Shown piece by piece: positions 1-6,888 of a DNA stretch of 7,814 bases. Position 1 is the first letter of the stretch, and each line of letters opens with the position of its first letter. A model generated the notes under the pieces. It had not been told where the DNA came from, made no database searches, and saw only the letters and a list, made by a program, of their open reading frames with translations. The position numbers and the translations under genes are program-made. This stretch comes from Akkermansiaceae bacterium (GTDB lineage: Bacteria; Verrucomicrobiota; Verrucomicrobiia; Verrucomicrobiales; Akkermansiaceae): positions 1 through 7,814 of the forward strand of contig JAHDGN010000140.1 in assembly GCA_020627645.1 (NCBI GenBank). Direction: 5' to 3'.

Positions 1-1040
1 GTCTTTATCAAATCTTGCGCCGTTTCACGCCATATCCAACTGCGGATTATAGGTTCATACCAGCGAACCCATTCGCTTTCGAAGCCGCAGGCGGCTCCAT
101 CGAGATCTCCATCTTGATCAAAGTCACCAGTGGTGAGACTGTGAGGTGATTTGATATCGGGATCTATTTCGTGAATTTTCCAGCTTGGGTTCTCAAACCA
201 CAGGACTCCTGCGGAGTGACCTCGTGAAGCGAGCCAGTCAATTTTCCCATCATTGTTGAGATCAGCGGGGACAATATTGGTGGCTGCGATCTGGTTTTCG
301 GCGAGGATTGTTTTTTTCCAGGGTTGCGAGTTAGTCTCATTTCCGGGGTTGTTCCAGAAGGCGAACCAGTTGCCACTGGCGAAGGGGGCTCCTTTGGCCC
401 CGGCGGCAATCTCTTTCCATCCGTCACCATCAATGTCTGCGGCGCCCATGTAGTGGCTGCCTCCTTGTGCGTCACCTTTGGCAAAGATATTGCGTTTCCA
501 TTGAGGGGCCGAATGGGGGTTTTCAGGAATACTGAACCAGGCAATGGAGTCGGGGATTCCTTTGTCTGGCAGGAAATTATTGATGATGAGATCGTCTTTT
601 CCATCGTTGTTGATGTCGGAAGCTAGGAGGCAATGGACACCGGTCAGAGTGGGGTCAATGGTGCGTTTGCTCCAAGGGCCTTGAATGAGTTTTTTGGGAC
701 CAGGATTCTCGAGCCAGAACGGGTGGTGATAGGGGCTAGATCCGGCCCAGTCGAGGTCACCGTCGTTATCAACATCGAGGAGTGCACTGTGGATGCAACT
801 TCCTTCGCCAAAAGCTCGATGAAGAGTCATTTGTGTTTTCCAATCTGGGGCAAGAAAGAGCACCACTTTTCCACGAAAACAAGCGATGACGTCCATGAGT
901 TTGTCGCCATTCGCATCGATGGCTACTGCGGTATTGCAGTGGCCTTGAGTCATGATGGTGTGCTTTTTCCAATTGAGGGATGCTTTGGTAAAACCGGAAG
1001 TTACGAAAACCGCGAGGGAGATTGCTAATAAGTGGACCAC
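1..1040 (-). CDS. Exported FG-GAP/VCBS repeat-containing protein (partial, C-terminus beyond left edge)
   Basis: An open frame of 346 codons runs leftward from a GTG at 1040 and is still open at the window edge, so the C-terminus is missing. The first 20 residues (VHLLAISLAVFVTSGFTKA region) form a hydrophobic signal peptide, so the protein is probably exported. Six calcium-loop motifs recur at intervals of about 45-60 residues: near residues 41-50 (DANGDKLMD), 89-98 (DVDNDGDLDW), 141-150 (DINNDGKDD), 201-210 (ADIDGDGWKE), 260-268 (DLNNDGKID) and 306-314 (DFDQDGDLD). Between them lie W-F/L-E-N-P strand motifs. This is the FG-GAP/VCBS pattern, known to fold as beta-propeller blades that bind calcium. 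No ATG lies in frame upstream before non-coding sequence, so GTG is chosen because it keeps the signal peptide; no Shine-Dalgarno is visible. The specific role is unknown; surface binding or a scaffold for polymers is the usual guess. Plus-strand frames in this region are shadows. Confidence 0.85.
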   Translation of the reverse strand, partial: MVHLLAISLAVFVTSGFTKASLNWKKHTIMTQGHCNTAVAIDANGDKLMDVIACFRGKVVLFLAPDWKTQMTLHRAFGEGSCIHSALLDVDNDGDLDWAGSSPYHHPFWLENPGPKKLIQGPWSKRTIDPTLTGVHCLLASDINNDGKDDLIINNFLPDKGIPDSIAWFSIPENPHSAPQWKRNIFAKGDAQGGSHYMGAADIDGDGWKEIAAGAKGAPFASGNWFAFWNNPGNETNSQPWKKTILAENQIAATNIVPADLNNDGKIDWLASRGHSAGVLWFENPSWKIHEIDPDIKSPHSLTTGDFDQDGDLDGAACGFESEWVRWYEPIIRSWIWRETAQDLIK

Positions 1041-1116
1041 GGGTGTTAGGTTATCATTCGTGGCAATGGTCTCATATCTTTGATCTGGTTTTGCATTTTT
1101 TTTATCCCATTGGTTT

Positions 1117-1218
1117 CTATCCAAACAGGATATAAGTCACAACGACAATTGCGGGGGAAGCAAGAATGATCGCGATTGCGACAGACATTCCGGAAAGTCC
1201 ATTTTTGTGGGATTTCAT
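1117..1218 (-). CDS. Candidate 33-residue single-span membrane peptide
   Basis: A short frame starts at the ATG at 1218 and ends at TAG (1117-1119). It begins MKSHKNGLSG, a basic and polar N-terminus, followed by an unbroken hydrophobic stretch of about 20 residues (residues 11-31, SVAIAIILASPAIVVVTYIL) and a two-residue tail. That is the layout of a small inner-membrane protein. It lies 76 bp upstream of, and in the same direction as, the FG-GAP gene, so the two could be co-transcribed. The open frame extends further upstream to an ATG at 1416, but the extra 66 residues are low-quality, basic and proline-rich, and look like read-through of non-coding DNA. There is no recognisable Shine-Dalgarno before 1218 (the preceding bases are CTCCCTCC). 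I recognise no family. It may be chance in an AT-rich intergenic region. Confidence 0.35.
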   Translation of the reverse strand: MKSHKNGLSGMSVAIAIILASPAIVVVTYILFG

Positions 1219-1654
1219 GGAGGGAGCTAGATTGAGTGGTTGAGTGGACGGAAAATGAAAATTAATTCGAGGGGGGTGAGTTTTGATTGAGGTGGTCTTC
1301 CGGTTTCGTCTGGTTGAGTTGTAACGCTCTCCGAAAGTTTTTTTGTATCCTCCTCGCTGGGGAAAAAGTTTCTTTTTCATCGCATCAGGAAGGTGCTGAT
1401 GTTCTTGGGTTTTCACTATTATACTTTTGGGAGTCGTTTGTAGAGTGCCTCAGTTTCTTTATCTCTTTGTCAGTCGGAAGCTTGATGGATGTATTCAGAC
1501 GGCTCAGTTTTTTTGTCGATCTGATCCCATTTGAATTCATTTTTGCGTCGAATCGGGTTTCCGGAGATTCTTCATAGGCTGAGATAAAAACGTTTTCCTA
1601 GATGAAGTCATTTTTGATTTCTCTCAAATTATGCAGCAGTCATTGCGTGTTTTT

Positions 1655-1660
1655 TACAAT
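1655..1660 (+). promoter_or_regulatory. Possible -10 element (TACAAT) upstream of the large exported protein gene
   Basis: TACAAT matches the sigma-70 -10 consensus TATAAT at five of six positions and lies 29 bp before the ATG at 1689. The bases 16-18 bp further upstream (ATGCAGCAG) do not resemble TTGACA, so either the promoter lacks a good -35 box or the match is chance in AT-rich DNA. Confidence 0.25.
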
Positions 1661-1670
1661 AAAGAGAGCG

Positions 1671-1675
1671 GGAGG
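1671..1675 (+). promoter_or_regulatory. Shine-Dalgarno-like GGAGG for the gene starting at 1689
   Basis: GGAGG, within GCGGGAGGTCG, ends 13 bases before the ATG at 1689, slightly further than the usual 5-9. A second purine run, GTGGGG, lies right before the start. It supports ATG 1689 as the start; the other protein genes in this window show weaker or no Shine-Dalgarno sequences. Confidence 0.4.
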
Positions 1676-1688
1676 TCGTTAGTGGGGC

Positions 1689-4600
1689 ATGATAAGAAAA
1701 GTTTTGAGGTGCTTGCAGTTGGTTTGGGTCTGTTTTTTGGGGCTGGGTTCTTTGGCTCTTCAGGGGCAGGTTCCTGATTTGACAGATACGGAAGCTGTTT
1801 CAGATGTGAAGGCTTCAAATGATACTTTTTTTCCTAGATATGTTGATCACTTCAATCTTGGTCCGACCGGACTACGAGGTTGGATTTCGATGTTAGATCT
1901 TTCAGATGAGGACCCTCGGGCAAAAATGGGTGTTCAAACTCGGGATGCTCGACAGATTCTTGTGACTCATGTGGGTGCTGGAACCCCAGCGGCTGGATTG
2001 TTTCGAGTTGACGATGTGATTTTGGGAGTTGGATGGGGGGCTGGAGGGACGGTTCAGGATTTTACGGATGATGCTAGAAAGTCCTTTGGTATTGCGATTG
2101 GAGAGGCCGAGAAGGCCGAGAATGGCGGGGTTTTAAGGGTGAAACGCTGGCGAGGGGGGAATGTGACGACGGTATCAATGACATTACCAGTGCTGGGGGC
2201 ATACACGGCGACCGCTCCATACAATTGCCCAAAATCTTCGGCGATCTTGAGGGGTGCACTGAGAAGGTTGGAGAGAGAGGATCCTTTTGCGAACTGGAGT
2301 GGTGCGATTACGGGGTTGGCGATGCTAGCAACGGGAGAAGGGAGATTTAATGAAAAGCTGGAGAATTTGGCGATGGAGATTGTGGATAAGTCAACTTGGG
2401 TTGAACCTGATTTGAGTTTTTCAACTTGGGATGCGGGTTATGAGCTCTTGTTCTTGGCTGAATATTATTTCGCGAAGAGAGATGCTGAGGTGTTGCCTGG
2501 AATTAGGAGGTATGCTTTGACGGTCTCGCAAGCGCAGGGGAGGTATGGAACATTTGGGCATGGGAGTGCAATGCGTCAGAAAGATGGAAGTTTTAATGGT
2601 TCTGTGCCTTGGTATGGTCCGATTAGCAGTGCAGCGTTGGTTGCAAATATTGGTTTAGTGTTGGCGAAGAAAGCAATTGAGGTGAGTGGTGGGGAGGTTC
2701 GTCAGGAAGTAACAGCAGCGATTCAACGGGCCTCAAATTTTTATCAGTCATATGTTCATCGTGGGTGTATTCCATATGGAGAGCATGCTCCTTATCGGGG
2801 AAGAGATCAGAATGGTAGGCAGGCGATGGCTGCGGTGATGTATGGCATGATGGGGGGGGAGACGGAAGCGTTAGAGTTCTTTTCAAGGTGGTCTTTATCG
2901 ACACATGTGACGGAAGATCGTGGGCATACTGGGCACGGGTTTAGTCTACTGTGGACGATGTTAGGTGCGAATGCTGGTGGAGAAGCAGCGGGGTCTGCTT
3001 TTTTCAACGAGGTGAAATGGAATCGTGATTTGGCGAGAAGACCGGATGGATCGTTTTCCTATGATGAAGTCGAGAACGAGATGGCCCAGGGGTTTTCACC
3101 AAGTGAGCGGGCGGATTATTGGTCTGATTTACAATATTATCAGATGAATGCGACGGCGATGTATGTCTTGCAGTTTGCTTTGCCTAAAAAGAATTTGATG
3201 ATCACGGGTAAAGAGGGGTTTGGGGGGGCGGTTGTGACGGGGGCGAAGATTTCCAATGGTGTTTGGGCGGGACATTATCCTAAGGGGGTGACTGCTTTAT
3301 CAACACAAGAATTGTTGGGGAATCTTGGCGAATACGATCTGGTGGTACGAGAGTTTGCAGCGAAGGAATTAGGGGGGAGGGTTCGTGAACATGAGGAGAT
3401 TCGAGGTCTGTTAATCGCGATGACGGAGGATCAAGGAAGCTCCTTTCAAAGGGCGGGTGCCTGCGAAGCTTTAGGATATGTCGGCGGGCCTGGAACAGCG
3501 CAGGCGCTGGTTGCAAGACTTTCGGATTCGGACTACTGGGTTAGGACGATGGCTGCTGAAGCTTTGAGGCGATTGGGACAGGAGGCTGGCCCTCATGTTG
3601 TGGGGATGGTGCAGGCTCTAGTCAAGAATGCGCCGGAGATTGGCGTGATTGATCCAAGGGATCCTCTGCAATATGCGAATGCGGCTTTGGTGGAGACCTT
3701 GTTTACACAAGAGCCCTTCCGGTCTGATCTTCAGAATTTACCGGATGAATTGTTCCATGGGGCAGTTCGAGTAGGGTTGAGGTTGCCTGCTGGGGCTGCT
3801 CGTTCAAAGTTGTCCGATTTTATTCGGAACGAATTGAGTCTAGAGGATGTGCGTTCTGTTGCGCCAGCTTTAGTGGATGCGGTCAAGGAACGTTCGCCGG
3901 CTGATCAGATGTCATCAAACGTGATTCGTTTGGCTGGTTTGGCAACTTTGGCGAAGTATCGAGTGGAGGAGGGAATTCCATTGGCTTTACTTTATCAGGA
4001 ACAGACCTGGCATGATTTGTTAGATGCGGGTGCTGGTCCAACGGATCCGGGGCAATCGTTGTCGATGGAGCCGTTAATTTTGTTAAGGGAACGATATGGA
4101 ACTGCTGCGAAGGAAGTGATTCCCACATTGGAGAAGTGGATTGAGAATCGTTCGGTCTTTGAGGCAGATACGGCTGGGATTGGAGCTCCAGAAGTGGCAG
4201 CAATCATCCACTATACTAATGCTGCGCTGGATGTGCTGAAGGGGAGTTCTCAAGCGCCGAACCTCAACCAGTTCAAGTCGGTGACTATTTCAGGTGCCAG
4301 TCCATTGTCTTCGACACGTGTTCGATTGACTGCGAACGCAACTGATTTAGATGGTGGGGTTTTGAAATATATTTGGAGGAAGGTGAGTGGGCCAGGAAGT
4401 GTGTCGTTTTCGACAAATAATTCGGTTGGAAGTGGGACAACTGAGGCAACATTCGGTGCGCCGGGAACTTATGTTTTTGAGGTCAGTGTTGTGGATGCTT
4501 CGATTCTCGAGGAACAGGTGTGGCGTCATTCGCGGCAGGGCTACAAAGAGTTTGAGACCTACAACAATGACTATGGGATCGTGACGTCAGGACAGCGGTC

Positions 4601-5012
4601 GGTTGAGGTAGGTGGGGTGGGATATTTCGATTGGAGTAGTCGTCCTGAGACAGGTTTGATTTCAGGAGTTAACGATGCTCCAGGTGATGATCCTGACGGT
4701 GATGGTTTGAGCAATCTGATGGAGTTTGTCATGGCAAGTTCTCCGGTAGAGGCATTCAGCAGGAAAGGCGTGGAAATTGTTGAACCAAGGGGTGGTGAAA
4801 TATCGATAGAGTTTGATCGAAATAAAGAGGCCGTAGGAGTTTCCTTGGTATTAGAGCATAGTGAAAATTTGATCGATTGGTCGGAAATTGTCATCTCTCA
4901 AGAAGGAGGGGAGGGAATTACGGTGATTCCTGGGGCAACGACGGACCGGGTGAAGGTGGTCATGCCAGCTCGTGGGAAGAAGAGGTTTGTTAGGCTGAAG
5001 GCTGGACTCTAA
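1689..5012 (+). CDS. Large exported multidomain protein (DUF6288-like; PDZ, alpha/alpha toroid, HEAT-like, PKD-like, calcium-loop C-terminus)
   Basis: The product has 1107 residues and an unknown function. In order: a signal peptide (1-26, MIRKVLRCLQ then a hydrophobic core ending SLALQG); a PDZ-like region (about 55-165) with GLRGWI, AGTPAAG and VDDVILGV motifs; an all-helical region (about 180-500) with the GxG/W-rich style of alpha/alpha-toroid folds, including RDQNGR at 372-377 and the histidine motif RGHTGHGFSL at 411-420; HEAT-like helical repeats (about 545-850), the clearest being the pair around 587-630 (ACEALGYVG, MAAEALRRLG); and a PKD/cadherin-like beta region (about 870-937). A calcium-loop motif follows (DDPDGDGLSNLMEF, 1000-1013), then a beta-rich tail with LEHSENLIDWSE and RFVRLKAG. 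From memory the N-terminal half matches Pfam DUF6288, found in Verrucomicrobiota and Planctomycetota; this was not searched. The secretion signal and the C-terminal module suggest it acts outside the cytoplasm. It converges on the DUF429 gene, 10 bp away, with no terminator hairpin visible. Confidence 0.9.
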   Translation: MIRKVLRCLQLVWVCFLGLGSLALQGQVPDLTDTEAVSDVKASNDTFFPRYVDHFNLGPTGLRGWISMLDLSDEDPRAKMGVQTRDARQILVTHVGAGTPAAGLFRVDDVILGVGWGAGGTVQDFTDDARKSFGIAIGEAEKAENGGVLRVKRWRGGNVTTVSMTLPVLGAYTATAPYNCPKSSAILRGALRRLEREDPFANWSGAITGLAMLATGEGRFNEKLENLAMEIVDKSTWVEPDLSFSTWDAGYELLFLAEYYFAKRDAEVLPGIRRYALTVSQAQGRYGTFGHGSAMRQKDGSFNGSVPWYGPISSAALVANIGLVLAKKAIEVSGGEVRQEVTAAIQRASNFYQSYVHRGCIPYGEHAPYRGRDQNGRQAMAAVMYGMMGGETEALEFFSRWSLSTHVTEDRGHTGHGFSLLWTMLGANAGGEAAGSAFFNEVKWNRDLARRPDGSFSYDEVENEMAQGFSPSERADYWSDLQYYQMNATAMYVLQFALPKKNLMITGKEGFGGAVVTGAKISNGVWAGHYPKGVTALSTQELLGNLGEYDLVVREFAAKELGGRVREHEEIRGLLIAMTEDQGSSFQRAGACEALGYVGGPGTAQALVARLSDSDYWVRTMAAEALRRLGQEAGPHVVGMVQALVKNAPEIGVIDPRDPLQYANAALVETLFTQEPFRSDLQNLPDELFHGAVRVGLRLPAGAARSKLSDFIRNELSLEDVRSVAPALVDAVKERSPADQMSSNVIRLAGLATLAKYRVEEGIPLALLYQEQTWHDLLDAGAGPTDPGQSLSMEPLILLRERYGTAAKEVIPTLEKWIENRSVFEADTAGIGAPEVAAIIHYTNAALDVLKGSSQAPNLNQFKSVTISGASPLSSTRVRLTANATDLDGGVLKYIWRKVSGPGSVSFSTNNSVGSGTTEATFGAPGTYVFEVSVVDASILEEQVWRHSRQGYKEFETYNNDYGIVTSGQRSVEVGGVGYFDWSSRPETGLISGVNDAPGDDPDGDGLSNLMEFVMASSPVEAFSRKGVEIVEPRGGEISIEFDRNKEAVGVSLVLEHSENLIDWSEIVISQEGGEGITVIPGATTDRVKVVMPARGKKRFVRLKAGL

Positions 5013-5022
5013 AGTCATGGTA

Positions 5023-5700
5023 TTATATCGAATGCGGCAATCTCGGGAAAACGATGAATCCAGATTGAAGATCTCCGAGTTGAGTTGAGTTTTGGCTTTG
5101 AGTGAGGTGGTGATGAGAAGTGATGGCGCAAAGAATCGCATCAGTTTGGTCTTCGATTGATTTTGTCCAACGCGATTGGAGGATGGCCTTGACTTGGGGA
5201 GCGAGGGTAAATTGATGTCGGGTGAGATAGTTAAGGAGGAGCTGCTGGAGTTTACGAAATACTGTTCTTTTCTCGGCAACTGTTCCTTTTTTGTAAGGAA
5301 GTCGCTCTGGGAGTTGGAAAAAGTTGACGATGCTAAGATGGGGGTAGACTTCAATGATTGATTTGTTCTTGCTGGTGAGAGATGGGCTGTAACCGCTCTT
5401 CTTAAGATTTTTGACAAGCTGAATAATCCGAGTGCAGTTTGACTGATTGCCGGGGTAGCATGCTATTTTTTGGTGGTAAAATGTTGAGGTGATCATTCGG
5501 TCAACCGGGCGGCTTCCGGTTTTATTCGGTACGATGACTGGAGCGTCGATTGCAATCTGTGCGGGAGAAAATTTGAGAATTTCTTGGAGAGTTTCAGAAG
5601 TGGGGAGGCAGTGTGTTTTGATGAGATGTTTGTTCTCCAGGAAGCAGATTCCGTCGGGGTTTCTTTCACCCCATGCAGCATCAAGTCCGATGATTCGCAT
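5023..5700 (-). CDS. DUF429 domain-containing protein (predicted RNase H-like nuclease fold)
   Basis: The product has 225 residues, no signal peptide and no membrane segment, so it is probably cytoplasmic. The N-terminus MRIIGLDAAWG (Asp7) is the first strand and acidic residue of an RNase H-like fold. It is followed by IAIDAPVIVPN (Asp52), an R-x-x-D segment (64-67), IIEVYPH (115-121, Glu117) and EDQTDAILCAIT near 183-194 (Asp184, Asp187). This order of motifs, GxD, then IDAP, then EVYP, then DxxDAxxCA, is the DUF429 signature and the length is normal for that family. DUF429 proteins are predicted nucleases; none of their substrates can be inferred here. The ATG at 5700 opens directly into the conserved first strand, so the start is secure although no Shine-Dalgarno is seen. 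Codon and amino-acid use is A/C-rich (many Thr, Ser, Gln, His, Ile), the mirror of the plus-strand genes. It is divergent from the sigma-factor operon. Confidence 0.85.
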   Translation of the reverse strand: MRIIGLDAAWGERNPDGICFLENKHLIKTHCLPTSETLQEILKFSPAQIAIDAPVIVPNKTGSRPVDRMITSTFYHQKIACYPGNQSNCTRIIQLVKNLKKSGYSPSLTSKNKSIIEVYPHLSIVNFFQLPERLPYKKGTVAEKRTVFRKLQQLLLNYLTRHQFTLAPQVKAILQSRWTKSIEDQTDAILCAITSHHHLTQSQNSTQLGDLQSGFIVFPRLPHSI

Positions 5701-5708
5701 CGGGTGAA

Positions 5709-5753
5709 TTTGTTGCTGATTTTCAATTTTACGAGCGGTTTGTTACTGATTTT
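5709..5753. repeat. Pair of 15-bp direct repeats, 30-bp period, in a divergent promoter region
   Basis: TTTGTTGCTGATTTT (5709-5723) and TTTGTTACTGATTTT (5739-5753) differ at one base and start exactly 30 bp apart, about three helical turns, so both would face the same side of the DNA. They sit just before the DUF429 start codon (5700) and about 90-130 bp before the sigma-factor start. Tandem in-phase sites are typical of regulator binding, but the repeats are T-rich and could be a chance local duplication. Confidence 0.45.
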
Positions 5754-5839
5754 TTGGGATTGGGGGTGGAAAAAGGTGTTTTTTCTGAAATTGAAGCAAT
5801 AAGCTGCGGCGTGGGACGTTTGTGTGGTTGTCAAATTCG

Positions 5840-6382
5840 ATGGAAATGAATGAAAAAGGGCTCGTGGAACGATATCTCTCAGAGGGAGATACCATGGCTT
5901 TGAGGGAGTTGTTTGGTCGTTATGAGGATGGTTTATACCGATATCTTTGGCAAATGCTTCGTCATCAACAAGACAGTGAAGATGCGCTTCAAGAGACTTT
6001 TCGGAAGGCCTTGAAAGCTCTGCCGAAGTATGAGGATCGAGGCCAGTTTAAAAGTTGGCTGTTTCGGATTGGGCACAATGTTTCCTTGGATTTGATTCGG
6101 CGACGGAAGAGGGTGGTGGGGATGAGTGGGGAGCAAGAGGAGTTTCTATCAGGGGAGGAGTCTGGTCCGGCAGAAATGCTAGAGGCGAAGGAAAGGATTG
6201 AGAGATTGAGAGAGGCGGTGAAGGAGTTGCCCGACGCGGAGCGTGAGGTGGTGAGTTTGCGCCTTCGGGCAGATTTAAGTTTTGCTGAGATTTCTGAGGT
6301 TCTGGGTGCACCCTTGGGGACAGTCTTGGCACGGATGCACAAAGCAAAGCAAAGACTAAAGGCCAATTTGGTGACGATATGA
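5840..6382 (+). CDS. RNA polymerase sigma factor, ECF (sigma-70 family, group IV)
   Basis: The product has 180 residues from the ATG at 5840. Sigma region 2 spans about residues 7-91: LVERYLSEGD, then the core-binding segment DSEDALQETF (45-54), then the -10 recognition helices FKSWLFRIGHNVSLDLIRRR (70-89). An acidic linker follows, then region 4 (about 123-176) with LPDAEREVVSLR and the helix-turn-helix LSFAEISEVLGAPLGTVLAR (146-165) that reads the -35 element. There is no region 1.1 or 3, and no extra C-terminal domain. Alternative in-frame starts are GTG 5822, TTG 5828 and ATG 5846; none has a strong Shine-Dalgarno, and 5840 is preferred because it leads straight into region 2. Its TGA overlaps the next ATG (ATGA, 6379-6382), so translation is probably coupled to that of the anti-sigma candidate. 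It directs RNA polymerase to a stress or envelope regulon that the window does not reveal. Confidence 0.93.
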   Translation: MEMNEKGLVERYLSEGDTMALRELFGRYEDGLYRYLWQMLRHQQDSEDALQETFRKALKALPKYEDRGQFKSWLFRIGHNVSLDLIRRRKRVVGMSGEQEEFLSGEESGPAEMLEAKERIERLREAVKELPDAEREVVSLRLRADLSFAEISEVLGAPLGTVLARMHKAKQRLKANLVTI

Positions 6383-6888
6383 AGAGCGAGGAAAAAATTT
6401 TGTTATACTGGAGTGGTGAGGCAGATGACGATTTGTCGAGAGAGGTGGAATTTCTTTTGGAGACTGAAACTTGGGCAAGAGATTATTTGAAGGAACTTGG
6501 AGAATTGGCATTGGGTTTGGATCAAGTGAGGGAGCCTGTGCGGAGGGAAGGTTTGTTGGAGGAGGTTCTGAAGGGGCAGAGGAAAGAGGTGATCTTGTTT
6601 CCGAAACGCCTGATTTTGGGAGGTGGCTTGGCTGCTGCAGTAGCGATTGGAGTGGGGTGGATGGTAATGAATAGCGAAAATCCAAACCGAGAGGAGGGAC
6701 TGGCGGAAAATGAGGTTGATCGTGAGGATGTGATTCCTCAACAAAGAAAAGTAAGAGGGATTTCGCTATCGGAAAGAATACTATCATCATCAGAAAAATT
6801 TGGAGAGGGACGAATGGGGATTTCTCAGGTTCGTCGGAATCGTGAGAGATGGAGAAAAATTCGAATAATTGAAAACGATAAAATATGA
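6379..6888 (+). CDS. Probable anti-sigma factor, single membrane span, no zinc motif
   Basis: The product has 169 residues and overlaps the sigma gene by 4 bp. Residues 1-70 form an acidic helical N-terminal domain (LLYWSGEADDDLSREVEFLL at 7-26, then a helix around YLKELGELALGLDQV). This resembles the short helical bundle with which many anti-sigma factors clamp a sigma factor. FPKR (74-77) precedes one hydrophobic span (78-97, LILGGGLAAAVAIGVGWMVM). By the positive-inside rule the N-terminus is cytoplasmic and the C-terminus (98-169) is outside the cytoplasm. The HxxxCxxC zinc-binding motif of ZAS-type anti-sigma factors is absent, and I see no cysteine in the protein. The tail is strongly basic at 151-162 (VRRNRERWRKIR). 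The role is inferred from position, topology and domain style; sequence similarity to a named family was not established. The stop overlaps the next ATG, again as ATGA. Confidence 0.78.
   Translation: MKSEEKILLYWSGEADDDLSREVEFLLETETWARDYLKELGELALGLDQVREPVRREGLLEEVLKGQRKEVILFPKRLILGGGLAAAVAIGVGWMVMNSENPNREEGLAENEVDREDVIPQQRKVRGISLSERILSSSEKFGEGRMGISQVRRNRERWRKIRIIENDKI

Larger units (their letters stand above)
1219..1688. other. Long T-rich intergenic region, no convincing gene
   Basis: About 470 bp separate the candidate small peptide from the large exported protein gene. The + strand is T-rich with several T runs (around 1338-1344, 1506-1514 and 1650-1655). The only sizeable plus-strand frame (1287-1577, TTG start) translates to a Phe/Ser/Leu-rich sequence, as expected from T-rich non-coding DNA. 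I see no RNA gene, CRISPR array or clear rho-independent terminator. The stretch most likely holds the divergent promoters for the minus-strand pair on the left and the large plus-strand gene on the right, and perhaps a long 5' leader. Confidence 0.55.

Noticed and set aside
324..1028. Plus-strand frames of 100 and 131 residues
   Set aside because: They are antisense to the FG-GAP gene, whose six calcium loops all fall in one continuous minus-strand frame.
1219..1416. N-terminal extension of the small minus-strand peptide to 99 residues
   Set aside because: The extra residues are basic, Pro/Thr/Lys-rich and unstructured, then switch abruptly to a clean membrane peptide at the ATG at 1218; the extension looks like untranslated read-through.
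1287..1577. A 96-residue plus-strand frame with a TTG start
   Set aside because: Its Phe/Ser/Leu-rich, featureless translation is what T-rich non-coding DNA gives; it has no Shine-Dalgarno and no domain-like pattern.
2757..2943. LanC-like or zinc-cyclase active site in the toroid region of the large protein
   Set aside because: His and Cys residues are present, but their order and spacing do not match a zinc-binding LanC or GH signature that I can recognise.
4851..5417. A 188-residue minus-strand frame
   Set aside because: It overlaps the end of the large exported protein gene and a second frame of the DUF429 gene, whose conserved motifs lie in the other frame.
6379..6888. ZAS-type zinc-binding anti-sigma factor
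   Set aside because: There is no HxxxCxxC motif and no cysteine in the product, so if it is an anti-sigma factor it belongs to a non-zinc class.
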